A stretch of DNA of 7,988 bases from Faecenecus sp036648855. GTDB taxonomy: Bacteria; Bacillota_I; Bacilli_A; RF39; UBA660. Numbering within the stretch: the first letter of the stretch is position 1; every line of letters starts with the position of its first letter. The notes under the pieces are model-generated. The model was not told the DNA's origin, searched no databases, and saw only the letters and a program-made list of their open reading frames with translations. A program made the position numbers and the translations under genes. Positions 1 through 6,642 of this stretch are shown here, piece by piece. The stretch spans positions 1 through 7,988 of the forward strand of contig JAVWCU010000043.1 of NCBI GenBank assembly GCA_036648855.1, in the 5' to 3' direction.

Positions 1-4
1 TAAT

Positions 5-319
5 TTATTTCCTTTTCTTCCAAAAAGTCCTAATCACATAATAATCAAATATTACAAAAACTCCGAAGAAACACCACATTATAACTGTAGTAACAATACC
101 ATTTGTATACTTGTCAATAATAGCGGGTATACTTACTGGAAAGTCTATTCTTTTAATTAAAGCAACAATCTCTGGTACTCCTAAATTATTAGCCAAGAAA
201 GATAGTAATCTTAGAGTTATATCAATTATAGCTACCGCATAAACAAAGCTATTAAATTTCCTAAAACAAATCACTACTGCGGCTATAATAAGTCCTAATA
301 TAATTAAATCAATGTACAT
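5..319 (-). CDS. Small hydrophobic membrane protein, function unknown
   Basis: A 104-residue protein that I do not recognise. It has an N-terminal hydrophobic helix (about residues 3-20), a second moderately hydrophobic stretch (26-45), a polar linker, and a strong C-terminal TM helix (about 76-96) ending in the basic tail WKKRK, so an integral membrane protein with a cytoplasmic C-terminus is likely. The ATG is preceded by GAGGGG at good spacing. It follows queH on the same strand after a 59-bp gap with no terminator visible, so read-through from queH is plausible, but a link to queuosine is not shown. The N-terminal pattern loosely recalls CvpA-type proteins, though the length and the rest do not confirm that. 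The gene is real with good confidence; its function is open. Confidence 0.75.
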   Translation of the reverse strand: MYIDLIILGLIIAAVVICFRKFNSFVYAVAIIDITLRLLSFLANNLGVPEIVALIKRIDFPVSIPAIIDKYTNGIVTTVIMWCFFGVFVIFDYYVIRTFWKKRK

Positions 320-378
320 ATACTTTACCCCTCATATCTTTTATTATGTTTCTATAGTAACATTATTTTAAATTTGTT

Positions 379-1005
379 TCAAGATATCTTATTATTATTT
401 CTTCTATCTCTCTCCAAACGTGAATAAACGCAGCCACAATAATCCTGCCTGTATAAATGATATTTCTCAGATAATTCAATACTTCTTTTATAACCATTTT
501 TCTTTTTAAAATCAGAAAACAAGTAGTTAATATGCTCTTTATTTGCAATTTCTTCCCCGATAGAGTTTAAATATTCACTGTTCTTATGAGGACTGATTGA
601 TAAGGTTGTTCCAAAATAATCAAAGTTGTTTTCTTTAGCTACTCTGGCTGTTTCTTCTAAACGAAGCTTATAACAAAGATAGCATCTCTTTCCACCCTCT
701 TTTAACTCTTCTAGTCCTAGAGCCATTTTATTAAATACTAAAGGTTCATAATTACCTTCTATAAAAGATACTTTATTAGTTAAATCCATTTCCTCTATAA
801 GTCTTTTTTCTTCTATAATTCTCTTTTTATATTCCGTTAAATCACTAATATTAGGATTGTAGTAAAAGATAGTAATAGAAAAATAATTGTTTAAATACTC
901 TAATACATAACTACTACAAGGTGCACAACAAGCATGTAGCAATAACTTAGGTAGTTTGCCTTCTTCTTTAATTAAAATATTGTCTAATCTATTTTGATAA
1001 TTCAT
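379..1005 (-). CDS. queH: Epoxyqueuosine reductase QueH (DUF208 family)
   Basis: QueH carries out the last step of queuosine synthesis, reducing epoxyqueuosine to queuosine at the wobble base of GUN-anticodon tRNAs; it is the non-orthologous replacement for the cobalamin-dependent QueG. The 208-residue length is normal. The family's cysteine pattern is complete: HACCAPC at residues 24-30, CYLC at 108-111 in GGKRCYLCY, and CGC at 190-192 in YRQDYCGC. In the family these cysteines supply the iron-sulfur cluster ligands and a redox-active pair. The TLSISPHKN segment (134-142) is also family-typical. The ATG start has AAGGAAG upstream at 7-8 nt. The gene ends with TGA. It is transcribed alone or with the membrane-protein gene downstream. 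No other que gene lies in the window, and no preQ1 riboswitch is visible in its leader. Confidence 0.93.
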   Translation of the reverse strand: MNYQNRLDNILIKEEGKLPKLLLHACCAPCSSYVLEYLNNYFSITIFYYNPNISDLTEYKKRIIEEKRLIEEMDLTNKVSFIEGNYEPLVFNKMALGLEELKEGGKRCYLCYKLRLEETARVAKENNFDYFGTTLSISPHKNSEYLNSIGEEIANKEHINYLFSDFKKKNGYKRSIELSEKYHLYRQDYCGCVYSRLERDRRNNNKIS

Positions 1006-1070
1006 AAGTATTCTTCCTTTTTTCTAGTTTTAAACTTTTATTTTCTATATAGCTGTTAAATAACTAGTGT

Positions 1071-1090
1071 TATTATATCATGATATAATA
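1071..1090. repeat. Perfect 20-bp palindrome over the queH promoter
   Basis: The sequence is TATTATATCA followed directly by its exact reverse complement TGATATAATA. It covers the predicted queH -10 element and places an identical extended -10 on the opposite strand. A perfect dyad at a promoter is what an operator for a dimeric repressor looks like. The AT-rich composition makes chance dyads more common, but 10 matched pairs without a gap is still notable. Confidence 0.8.
1072..1080 (-). promoter_or_regulatory. queH promoter (extended -10)
   Basis: On the minus strand the sequence reads TGATATAAT, a perfect -10 hexamer with the extended TGn motif. It lies about 67 bp upstream of the queH ATG and predicts a leader of roughly 60 nt. 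No convincing -35 lies 16-18 bp upstream (the bases there read AGTAAT or GTAATT), which is acceptable for an extended -10 promoter. The hexamer is inside a perfect palindrome, so a bound repressor could block it. This is a prediction from sequence only. Confidence 0.6.
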
Positions 1091-1102
1091 GTAAATTACT
1101 AT
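1088..1102. repeat. 15-bp dyad next to the queH palindrome
   Basis: ATAGTAA and TTACTAT are perfect inverted arms around a single central A. The dyad overlaps the end of the 20-bp palindrome by three bases and lies just upstream of the queH -10. It could be a second operator half or a by-product of AT-rich sequence. Confidence 0.6.
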
Positions 1103-1123
1103 ATATAGCTGTATTTTAAGCAT

Positions 1124-1154
1124 AAAAAAAGGTGCCTTTTTCCAGGCCCTTTTT
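1124..1154 (-). terminator. Rho-independent terminator after yebC
   Basis: The transcript folds AAAAAGG-GCCT against AGGC-A-CCTTTTT, with one bulged A and a short GGAAA-type loop, followed by a run of seven T. The left arm begins within the yebC stop codon. It ends the long pilus-yebC transcription unit. The hairpin also has a T-run on the plus strand, so it can act in both directions. Confidence 0.85.
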
Positions 1155-1872
1155 AATCATCTAAATTATGAAAAACATCTTGAACATCATCTAAGTCTTC
1201 TAATTCATCAACTAAACCATAAACTTTCTCCATAGCTTCTTCATCTACCTGCATTTTATTATCCGGTGTAAAAGTAACCTCACTTTTAAGAAAGTTTTTA
1301 ATTCCTTTATTCTCTAAATTTTCCTTAACTTTAAGTAAGTCCTCAGTTTTAGTATATATCTCATATTCATCATCATGTACAAGAAAATCCTCAGCTCCAG
1401 CATCAAGAGACAGCATCATCATTTCATCTTCACTTAACTCTTTACTTGTTACAATAATTCCCCGTCTTTTAAACATATAACTAACTGAGCCATCTGTTCC
1501 TAAATTACCCCCTCTTTTAGTAAAAGTACTTCTTACTAAAGAAGCTGTTCTATTTCTATTATCTGTCAAGCAGTCTACCATTACCGCTACTCCACTTGGT
1601 CCATAGCCCTCATATCTAATAGTTTCAAATTCCTCTGTTCCTGCTGACTTAGTAGCTTTATCAATAGCCTTTTGAATATTATCTTTAGGCATATTAGCAC
1701 CCTTAGCTTTTTCTAAAACCATTCTTAGAGAAGCATTAGTACTAGGATCTCCATCAGTTCCTCTAGCCGCTACATAAATTTCCTTAGCTATCTTTTGAAA
1801 CATCTTACCTCTAGCTTGATCAAGTAAATCTTTTTTCCTATGAATTGTTGCCCATTTTGAATGTCCACTCAT
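1153..1872 (-). CDS. yebC: YebC/PmpR family protein (translation factor or regulator)
   Basis: A full-length 239-residue YebC/TACO1 family protein. Family landmarks in order are GHSKW (residues 3-7), NMPKDNI (60-66), YEGYGP (87-92), TDNRNRT (103-109), GGNLG (121-125) and VSYMF (130-134). Members were first described as transcriptional regulators (PmpR). More recent work on the family, including mitochondrial TACO1, points to a ribosome-associated role in translating proline-rich stretches. The start ATG has AGGAGG upstream at 6-7 nt, and this Shine-Dalgarno shares bases with the tadC stop (TAGGAGG). The gap to tadC is 11 bp and a strong terminator follows, so yebC is the last gene of the tad transcription unit. 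No separate promoter is obvious, though one inside tadC cannot be excluded. Confidence 0.95.
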   Translation of the reverse strand: MSGHSKWATIHRKKDLLDQARGKMFQKIAKEIYVAARGTDGDPSTNASLRMVLEKAKGANMPKDNIQKAIDKATKSAGTEEFETIRYEGYGPSGVAVMVDCLTDNRNRTASLVRSTFTKRGGNLGTDGSVSYMFKRRGIIVTSKELSEDEMMMLSLDAGAEDFLVHDDEYEIYTKTEDLLKVKENLENKGIKNFLKSEVTFTPDNKMQVDEEAMEKVYGLVDELEDLDDVQDVFHNLDD

Positions 1873-1883
1873 AATACATCCTC

Positions 1884-2588
1884 CTATCCTATAATAAAAT
1901 TAATAATAATTGGGGACAAAATTAGTAATAATAAAATTGGAATAAAAAACAAAACAGAGACTACACTAATCTGTACTGGTATTTTACTAATTTTAGCCTT
2001 AGCTTCCATTATTTTTTTATCTCTAATATAATCAATCTGATTATACATAGTATCGATAATACTATTACCAAACATATTAGATTGTGAAATATTTAGAATT
2101 ATATTATTAATAGTATCTGATGGTATTCTTTTTTTTAGCTCATCTAAAGCTTCATTTAAACCTTTACCTAGTTTTACCTCTTCTAATGTATGCTTAAACT
2201 CTGTTGATAATTCCGAATCAATATTCTCTGCTGTTATATCCAAAGCATTTTTTAGATTTCTTCCAGACTCTAAAGATAAAGTTAAAACTTCAAAAAAATA
2301 CATAGCGTCATTATCTAATCTACTAGCTCTTAAAGCGGTCTTTCTATCAATAACCAGTTTAGGTAAATAGATATAATAAATAAAAGTAAATAATGGTGCT
2401 AATACATATCCCCACTCAAATAGATATATTATCATAAAAAATAAAAATATGGAAGAAAGAAGTCTGACATTTAAAAAGATAATAGCGCTATAACTTTTTT
2501 TAATTCCCAATAAATCTATTTTCGCTTGCATCTTATCAATAGACTTTTGCCGATAAATTTTTCTAGCGACATCAATTTTCTTTGCCAT
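1884..2588 (-). CDS. tadC: Tad pilus platform protein TadC
   Basis: Inner-membrane platform protein of the Flp/Tad pilus, working with TadB under the ATPase TadA. The protein has 234 residues, somewhat short for TadC (commonly nearer 300). A basic N-terminus (1-33) is followed by two TM helices (about 36-56 and 60-77). A type II secretion F-type cytoplasmic helical domain follows (about 95-200, with LTLSLESGRNLKNAL and the second half GKGLNEALDELKKRIPS), then a long hydrophobic C-terminal segment (about 205-233). Start ATG has AGGAGG at 6 nt, fused to the tadB stop as TAGGAGG. It lies 10 bp after tadB and 11 bp before yebC. Assignment as TadC rather than TadB rests on order (A-B-C) and size. 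Confidence 0.88.
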   Translation of the reverse strand: MAKKIDVARKIYRQKSIDKMQAKIDLLGIKKSYSAIIFLNVRLLSSIFLFFMIIYLFEWGYVLAPLFTFIYYIYLPKLVIDRKTALRASRLDNDAMYFFEVLTLSLESGRNLKNALDITAENIDSELSTEFKHTLEEVKLGKGLNEALDELKKRIPSDTINNIILNISQSNMFGNSIIDTMYNQIDYIRDKKIMEAKAKISKIPVQISVVSVLFFIPILLLLILSPIIINFIIG

Positions 2589-2598
2589 AAAAGTCCTC

Positions 2599-3606
2599 CT
2601 ATTCTACTTGCATAATTTTTCTAACAATTAATATATAAGAAATATATAAAACTAAAATAATTACTATAATTATAAGACCTATTGAAGTTGTAACTAAAGG
2701 TAAAAAGTACTTAGGATTTAAAATATAAATAAGGAAAAATAAGATTATAGGCATAAAGATTAAAACATTAAAAATAACCCTTGCCGAAGCTGTTAAAGAC
2801 TTTAATTCTTCCTGTAACTTCTTTCTACTAAAAAAGGATCTTTCAATTGATGAAAATACTTTAACAATATTCCCACCGGTCCTATTTAAAATTATTAAAG
2901 AAGTTGTAATATACTTAACTTCCATTACATCTACTCTAGATGAAAATCTTCTAAAGACTGTTTCTAAACTAAGTCCATAGGTTAAATCTATGTACATTTT
3001 TTGAAATTCATCTTTAATTGGACCATCTACTTCATGAGCTACTATATCAATAGCTTGCATAGTACTACGACCAGATTTAAATGCATTGTTCATAATAATA
3101 ATAGCTTTTAATAAATCATTTTCTATTTGCCTCTTTTTTAACTTGTTTTTAGATATTAAGAAAATATCAGGGACAAAGAAACCAATTAGTAATGAATAAA
3201 CAACTTGAATAAAAGAAATAGGTTGATACTGCATTACATCAGATAATATAACTACTGCTAATACTAAAAAACTACTTAATATTTTTAAAGAAATATAATC
3301 CATAGGTTCTTCTCTTAACTTTTTACTACCATCTATATATTTAGAATATTTCAAACTATAAGTATCAAAAATATGAATTTTATGTAAAAACTTAGATAAT
3401 AAGGACCTGATGTAGTGATACAAACGAAAAACTTTATCAAAGAAAGATTCTTCTGTATCTTTAATTGAATCAATGGCATATTTACTTATTCTTTTTTCAT
3501 ATTTAATAGCCTTTGTTAATAGTAATAACCAAACTGTTATTCCTAATAAAAGCAAAATAATAAATATTTGAATAATAAATAAAGACATATTATAATTTTC
3601 AGGCAT
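2599..3606 (-). CDS. tadB: Tad pilus platform protein TadB
   Basis: Platform protein paired with TadC for Flp pilus assembly. The 335 residues are normal for TadB. TM helices are visible at about 8-30, 105-122, 129-151, 275-296 and 303-327. The type II secretion F domain spans about 165-275, with the family pattern NAFKSGRSTMQAI followed by GLSLETVFRRF and LNRTGGNI. The start at 3606 has AGGTG at 6 nt. A competing ATG four bases upstream is only 2 nt from the Shine-Dalgarno and opens a three-codon ORF, so it was not chosen. It lies 28 bp after tadA. Confidence 0.92.
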   Translation of the reverse strand: MPENYNMSLFIIQIFIILLLLGITVWLLLLTKAIKYEKRISKYAIDSIKDTEESFFDKVFRLYHYIRSLLSKFLHKIHIFDTYSLKYSKYIDGSKKLREEPMDYISLKILSSFLVLAVVILSDVMQYQPISFIQVVYSLLIGFFVPDIFLISKNKLKKRQIENDLLKAIIIMNNAFKSGRSTMQAIDIVAHEVDGPIKDEFQKMYIDLTYGLSLETVFRRFSSRVDVMEVKYITTSLIILNRTGGNIVKVFSSIERSFFSRKKLQEELKSLTASARVIFNVLIFMPIILFFLIYILNPKYFLPLVTTSIGLIIIVIILVLYISYILIVRKIMQVE

Positions 3607-3634
3607 TCATATCACCTACTTTTAGTTTATCTTT

Positions 3635-5011
3635 TTATTTTGTTTCTTTATCTTTCTTTTTTTGAGCTAGATCTTTAGCAATAACTTCAAATATATCATC
3701 AACACTAGAAACCCCTTTACTCTTCATCTTCTTATAAGTTTCTGGAATATAATTATATAAAACAAATTCTCCATCTACTTCTCCTGATTTAGTTAAGCCA
3801 TGTTGATGAAAAGCAAAGATTTCTTTTAATCTAATCGCATCATCTTTAAAACCTACTACTTCACTAATACTAGTTACTTTACGCCTACCATCACTTAATC
3901 TTTCAATATTAACAATTAAGTCTATTGCATTTTCTATATACTCTCTAATAGCTTTAATAGGTATTTCTATTCCACTCATCAATACCATAGTCTCTAATCT
4001 ATTTAAAGCATCAATTGGAGCATTAGCATGAAGTGTAGTCAAACTCCCCTCATGTCCTGTATTCATAGCTTGTAACATATCAAAAGCTTCTTTACCCCGA
4101 ACCTCTCCCACAATTATTCGGTCAGGTCTCATCCTCAAAGAGTTTATAACTAAATCTCTTATTGTTACTTCCCCTTCACTTTCATAGTTGACACTCCTAG
4201 TTTCTAAAGTAATAACATGCTTTTGCTTAAGTCTTAATTCTGCAGCATCCTCAATAGTAATAACTCGCTCATCATCATCAATAAAACCTGATAAAATGTT
4301 TAATAACGTTGTTTTACCAGAACCAGTTCCCCCACATACAATCATGTTAAGTTTACCATGTACACTGGCTTCTAAATATCTTGCCATATAAGGAGTTAAA
4401 GTACCATTTCTAATTAAAGCTTCTATATCATTAACACTTTCTTTAAACTTTCTTATAGTTAATACCGGTCCATTTAAACTAAGAGGAGGAATAACAGCAT
4501 TAATACGTGATCCATCTGGAAGTCTAGAATCCACCATAGGATTAGCGGCATCTATAGTCCTTCCTAGAGGCTGAACCATTCTCTGAATAGTCCTTAAAAT
4601 ATGATCCTGATTAATAAAAGAAATAGTATCATCTTTAACAACATGCCCATCTATTTCTATATAAATATCATTAGGTCCATTTACCATAATCTCAGTAACA
4701 TTCTTATCATCTAATAATTCAGTAATAGGTCCATAACCACTTATTTCATTTTCAATTAAATTAAATATATGAGCTCTTTCTAAATTAGTTAAATCATATC
4801 CTTCTAGAGTTTTATCTATTTCTTCATTAATATACTCAGTTAACAGTTTAGCTTCCGGTACCTTATTATCTATAATATTTTGAATAATATTAGTCCTTAA
4901 CTTTTCTAATAATCCCTTATCTTTAAAAATATCATAATCCGCTATTACCTTAATAGGGGATCTTTTTTCTTGTTCTAATTCAAACTCTTCTCCTAGTGTC
5001 TTCTTTGCCAT
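3635..5011 (-). CDS. tadA: Tad pilus assembly ATPase TadA/CpaF
   Basis: Hexameric cytoplasmic secretion ATPase (VirB11/GspE superfamily) that powers Flp pilus assembly through TadB/TadC. It has 458 residues, the usual CpaF size. The N-terminal domain carries the CpaF signature ISGYGPITELL (about 90-100) and VTEIMVNGP (105-113). The ATPase core has Walker A GGTGSGKT (227-234, K233), the Asp box ITIEDAAEL (251-259), Walker B RPDRIIVGEVRG (295-306) with E303, and the His box TGHEGSLTTLHAN (318-330). All key residues are present. The start ATG has AGGAGGGG at 6 nt, joined to the tadZ stop as TAAGGAGG. The gap to tadZ is 12 bp. The lysine-rich tail (about 450-458) is likely disordered. Confidence 0.97.
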   Translation of the reverse strand: MAKKTLGEEFELEQEKRSPIKVIADYDIFKDKGLLEKLRTNIIQNIIDNKVPEAKLLTEYINEEIDKTLEGYDLTNLERAHIFNLIENEISGYGPITELLDDKNVTEIMVNGPNDIYIEIDGHVVKDDTISFINQDHILRTIQRMVQPLGRTIDAANPMVDSRLPDGSRINAVIPPLSLNGPVLTIRKFKESVNDIEALIRNGTLTPYMARYLEASVHGKLNMIVCGGTGSGKTTLLNILSGFIDDDERVITIEDAAELRLKQKHVITLETRSVNYESEGEVTIRDLVINSLRMRPDRIIVGEVRGKEAFDMLQAMNTGHEGSLTTLHANAPIDALNRLETMVLMSGIEIPIKAIREYIENAIDLIVNIERLSDGRRKVTSISEVVGFKDDAIRLKEIFAFHQHGLTKSGEVDGEFVLYNYIPETYKKMKSKGVSSVDDIFEVIAKDLAQKKKDKETK

Positions 5012-5023
5012 AATATCCCCTCC

Positions 5024-5785
5024 TTATTTAGTTTCATCTAATAAATCAATTGCCATATTCTTTAAGTTCTTAATAGAACTCCTATCTTTAAATGAAGTTA
5101 ATGGGTTATCATAAAGAATCTTCCCATCTAAGATATACTTTGTTATATTCTTAATATGTAAGCTCTTAGGAATAGTATAATCTATTTTATGTTTAATAAT
5201 ATTCTTCATATCAAAATTACTAAAATATACTGTTTCTAAGTTTAATGAATCATTTAGTACTATTTTAACATTATCTTTTTCAATATCACTTAATATTGAA
5301 ATAAATGACTTGGTATTTTTTAAATCCATAGGATCATTAGTCATCACATATAAAATGTTATAAGCCATATCTAAAACATTAATATTATTTTTATTTAAAG
5401 AATGTGTCATATCAATCAATATAACATCATATCGGTATATAGCATTAGCTAAAATCATTTCAATATATTTACTTGCTATCTTATTAGCTTGTCTAGGATC
5501 TTTTGGAGAGGCTAAAATATCGATTTGATCGCTATAAGGGACTACATAATCAGAAAAATTTTGGTAACGGTTATTACTTAAGTCATCTACAAAGTGATAA
5601 ATAGTCTTTTCTACTTGAAGATTTAAGTTAAGGGCAATAGCACCTCCGTAGAGATCCATATCAACAAGTAGAACTTTCTTTTTATCATCCGCATAAATTG
5701 CAGCCAAATTAAGAGCTAGGATAGTTTTCCCTACCCCACCTTTCATTGATATCACACTAATTATTTTACCCTTTTTTGTAGCCAT
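5024..5785 (-). CDS. tadZ: TadZ-like ParA/MinD-type ATPase, no receiver domain
   Basis: A P-loop ATPase of the ParA/MinD type in the position of tadZ/cpaE, whose product localises the pilus machine. It has 253 residues. The deviant Walker A KGGVGKT lies at 15-21 (signature K15, catalytic K20), switch I-like VDMDLYGG at 41-48, and the Walker B region VILIDMTHS at 121-129 (D125). IVLND at 175-179 fits the nucleotide-base contact of the family. Described TadZ/CpaE proteins carry an N-terminal atypical receiver domain of about 130 residues. Here the ATPase domain starts at residue 7, and AAGGGG sits 8 nt before the ATG, so that domain is truly absent. It lies 15 bp after the tadG-like gene and 12 bp before tadA. 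MinD/ParA of another process is possible from sequence alone, but the context favours TadZ. Confidence 0.88.
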   Translation of the reverse strand: MATKKGKIISVISMKGGVGKTILALNLAAIYADDKKKVLLVDMDLYGGAIALNLNLQVEKTIYHFVDDLSNNRYQNFSDYVVPYSDQIDILASPKDPRQANKIASKYIEMILANAIYRYDVILIDMTHSLNKNNINVLDMAYNILYVMTNDPMDLKNTKSFISILSDIEKDNVKIVLNDSLNLETVYFSNFDMKNIIKHKIDYTIPKSLHIKNITKYILDGKILYDNPLTSFKDRSSIKNLKNMAIDLLDETK

Positions 5786-5800
5786 ATTTAAGACCCCTTA

Positions 5801-6178
5801 TCATCTATCTATTTTTTTTATAACAATTTTATTCTCTTTTATATAACCCTCATAATACGAGGTTATTGTGTAGTGTTTAGTTCCAATTACTTGTCCAAAA
5901 ACACTAGGTATTTCTTTTACTAATTTTATTTTAACTGGACTGTCTAAAGTTATAACTATATCTTTTAGTTTATCTTCGTTTTTTACTATATAACTTCTTA
6001 AATCTGCAACTGTTTTATCAGGATTATTAAGAGCATAAGTTAATACTGATTTATTTAATTCTTCTAGTCTAGCTAAGTTTTTTAGAATTAAACCGTTATC
6101 AATAATATATGCTAGAAAGATTAAAATAAGTGGTAGTAAAATAACGAACGCTACAAAGACTTGTCCTCTACGGTTCAT
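5801..6178 (-). CDS. Short TadG/TadE-like pseudopilin
   Basis: 125 residues with a class III prepilin-like N-terminus: RRGQ, then a TM helix (about 7-27) ending in D-N-G (27-29), matching the TadG-like N-terminal domain. The rest is a small mixed alpha/beta domain (30-125), far shorter than proteobacterial TadG, which has several hundred residues. If cleaved after G5 like the other pilins here, position +5 is A10, not the Glu found in Flp and TadE. TadG proteins typically lack that Glu, and cleavage is uncertain. Likely an extracytoplasmic minor component of the pilus, anchored by the helix. Its start overlaps the end of tadE by 11 bp, implying translational coupling, and it ends with tandem stops TGA TAA. 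Confidence 0.8.
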   Translation of the reverse strand: MNRRGQVFVAFVILLPLILIFLAYIIDNGLILKNLARLEELNKSVLTYALNNPDKTVADLRSYIVKNEDKLKDIVITLDSPVKIKLVKEIPSVFGQVIGTKHYTITSYYEGYIKENKIVIKKIDR

Positions 6179-6524
6179 AAGGCACCACTCTTTTTACTAC
6201 TACTGAGTGAGGATTACCTAAAATTAAATTTAAACCAGGGGTTAAAATTGAAACCTCCCCAGTTAATTCAATTGTCAAATAATTATCAGACCCATAGTTA
6301 AGTTTTAGTCCAATTGGATAGGGACTGTTTTTATTTAGTCGTACTAACATTTCATCATAAGTTTTCTCAGTATCTAAAGAAGAAACTAAATCACTGGTTT
6401 TACTTTCTAAATGATTTCTAGTATAAATAATACGACCAAAGTCAATAATAGAGAAAATCATAAAAATAAGGATAGGTAAAATAAGGACAAATTCAATTAA
6501 AGCCTGTCCACTATTATCTTTCAC
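6168..6524 (-). CDS. tadE: TadE-like pseudopilin
   Basis: TadE minor pilin of 118 residues. The N-terminus has a prepilin peptidase signature SGQALIEF with predicted cleavage between G6 and Q7, Glu at mature position 5 (E11) and Phe at 6 (F12). A TM helix (about 9-30) follows, ending in DFGR, the classic TadE motif. The 80-residue C-terminal domain would be extracellular. The start is GTG at 6522-6524, preceded by AGGGGTGG within about 4-6 nt; no in-frame ATG would keep the signature intact. It is the first gene after an internal promoter and is separated from flp by 118 bp. Downstream it overlaps the tadG-like gene by 11 bp. Confidence 0.9.
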   Translation of the reverse strand: MKDNSGQALIEFVLILPILIFMIFSIIDFGRIIYTRNHLESKTSDLVSSLDTEKTYDEMLVRLNKNSPYPIGLKLNYGSDNYLTIELTGEVSILTPGLNLILGNPHSVVVKRVVPYEP

Positions 6525-6547
6525 TCTACCACCCCTATTATTCTTAA

Positions 6548-6575
6548 ATTATACCATAAAAATATAGAAAGTAAA
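6548..6575 (-). promoter_or_regulatory. Internal promoter ahead of tadE
   Basis: On the minus strand TGGTATAAT gives a perfect -10 (6548-6553) with an extended TGn motif. TTTACT sits 16 bp upstream as a weak -35 (6570-6575). The predicted start, near 6541, leaves a leader of about 17 nt containing the tadE Shine-Dalgarno. It lies after the flp terminator, so tadE to yebC can be expressed independently of flp. Confidence 0.7.
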
Positions 6576-6612
6576 ACCTTAAATTTATTAGAATTTAACT
6601 TAATTGACAAAG

Positions 6613-6633
6613 AAAAAACCGAAAAATCGGTTT
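6613..6633 (-). terminator. Hairpin/T-tract terminator after flp
   Basis: On the minus strand AAACCGA pairs perfectly with TCGGTTT around a TTTT loop, and the 3' arm runs into six T in total. It begins about 9 nt after the flp stop codon. The stem is short with only three GC pairs, so partial read-through into tadE is likely. This fits a pilin made in excess of its machinery. Confidence 0.7.
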
Positions 6634-6642
6634 AGCATAAAT

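Larger units (their letters stand above)
1046..1112. repeat. 11-bp direct repeat flanking the queH dyads
   Basis: TATATAGCTGT occurs at 1046-1056 and again at 1102-1112 in the same orientation, 14 bp and 11 bp from the edges of the 20-bp palindrome. The paired copies around the promoter dyad suggest a regulator-binding array or remnant duplication. Only the core AGCTGT is non-trivial in this AT-rich gap. Confidence 0.5.

Noticed and set aside
320..378. Separate promoter for the 104-residue membrane protein
   Set aside because: CATAAT- and TATAGA-like hexamers occur, but none has a believable -35 or extended motif.
379..381. Mycoplasma-type code with TGA as Trp
   Set aside because: QueH and the tadG-like gene end at TGA at sensible lengths, and the seven Trp codons checked are all TGG.
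363..548. Minus-strand 61-codon open frame
   Set aside because: It lies almost entirely within queH in another frame, and queH is certain from its cysteine motifs.
1006..1070. preQ1 riboswitch in the queH leader
   Set aside because: The leader has no C-rich loop or the stem-loop plus A-rich tail typical of preQ1-I; only a weak six-pair CTAGTT/AACTAG stem is possible.
1084..1155. Short plus-strand RNA from the palindrome to the yebC terminator
   Set aside because: The only support is the mirrored -10; there is no -35 and no conserved structure. Kept as a remark in a finding, not as a feature.
4188..4391. Plus-strand 67-codon open frame
   Set aside because: Antisense to the Walker A and Asp-box region of tadA, with no ribosome site or promoter. 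A shadow of the conserved coding sequence.
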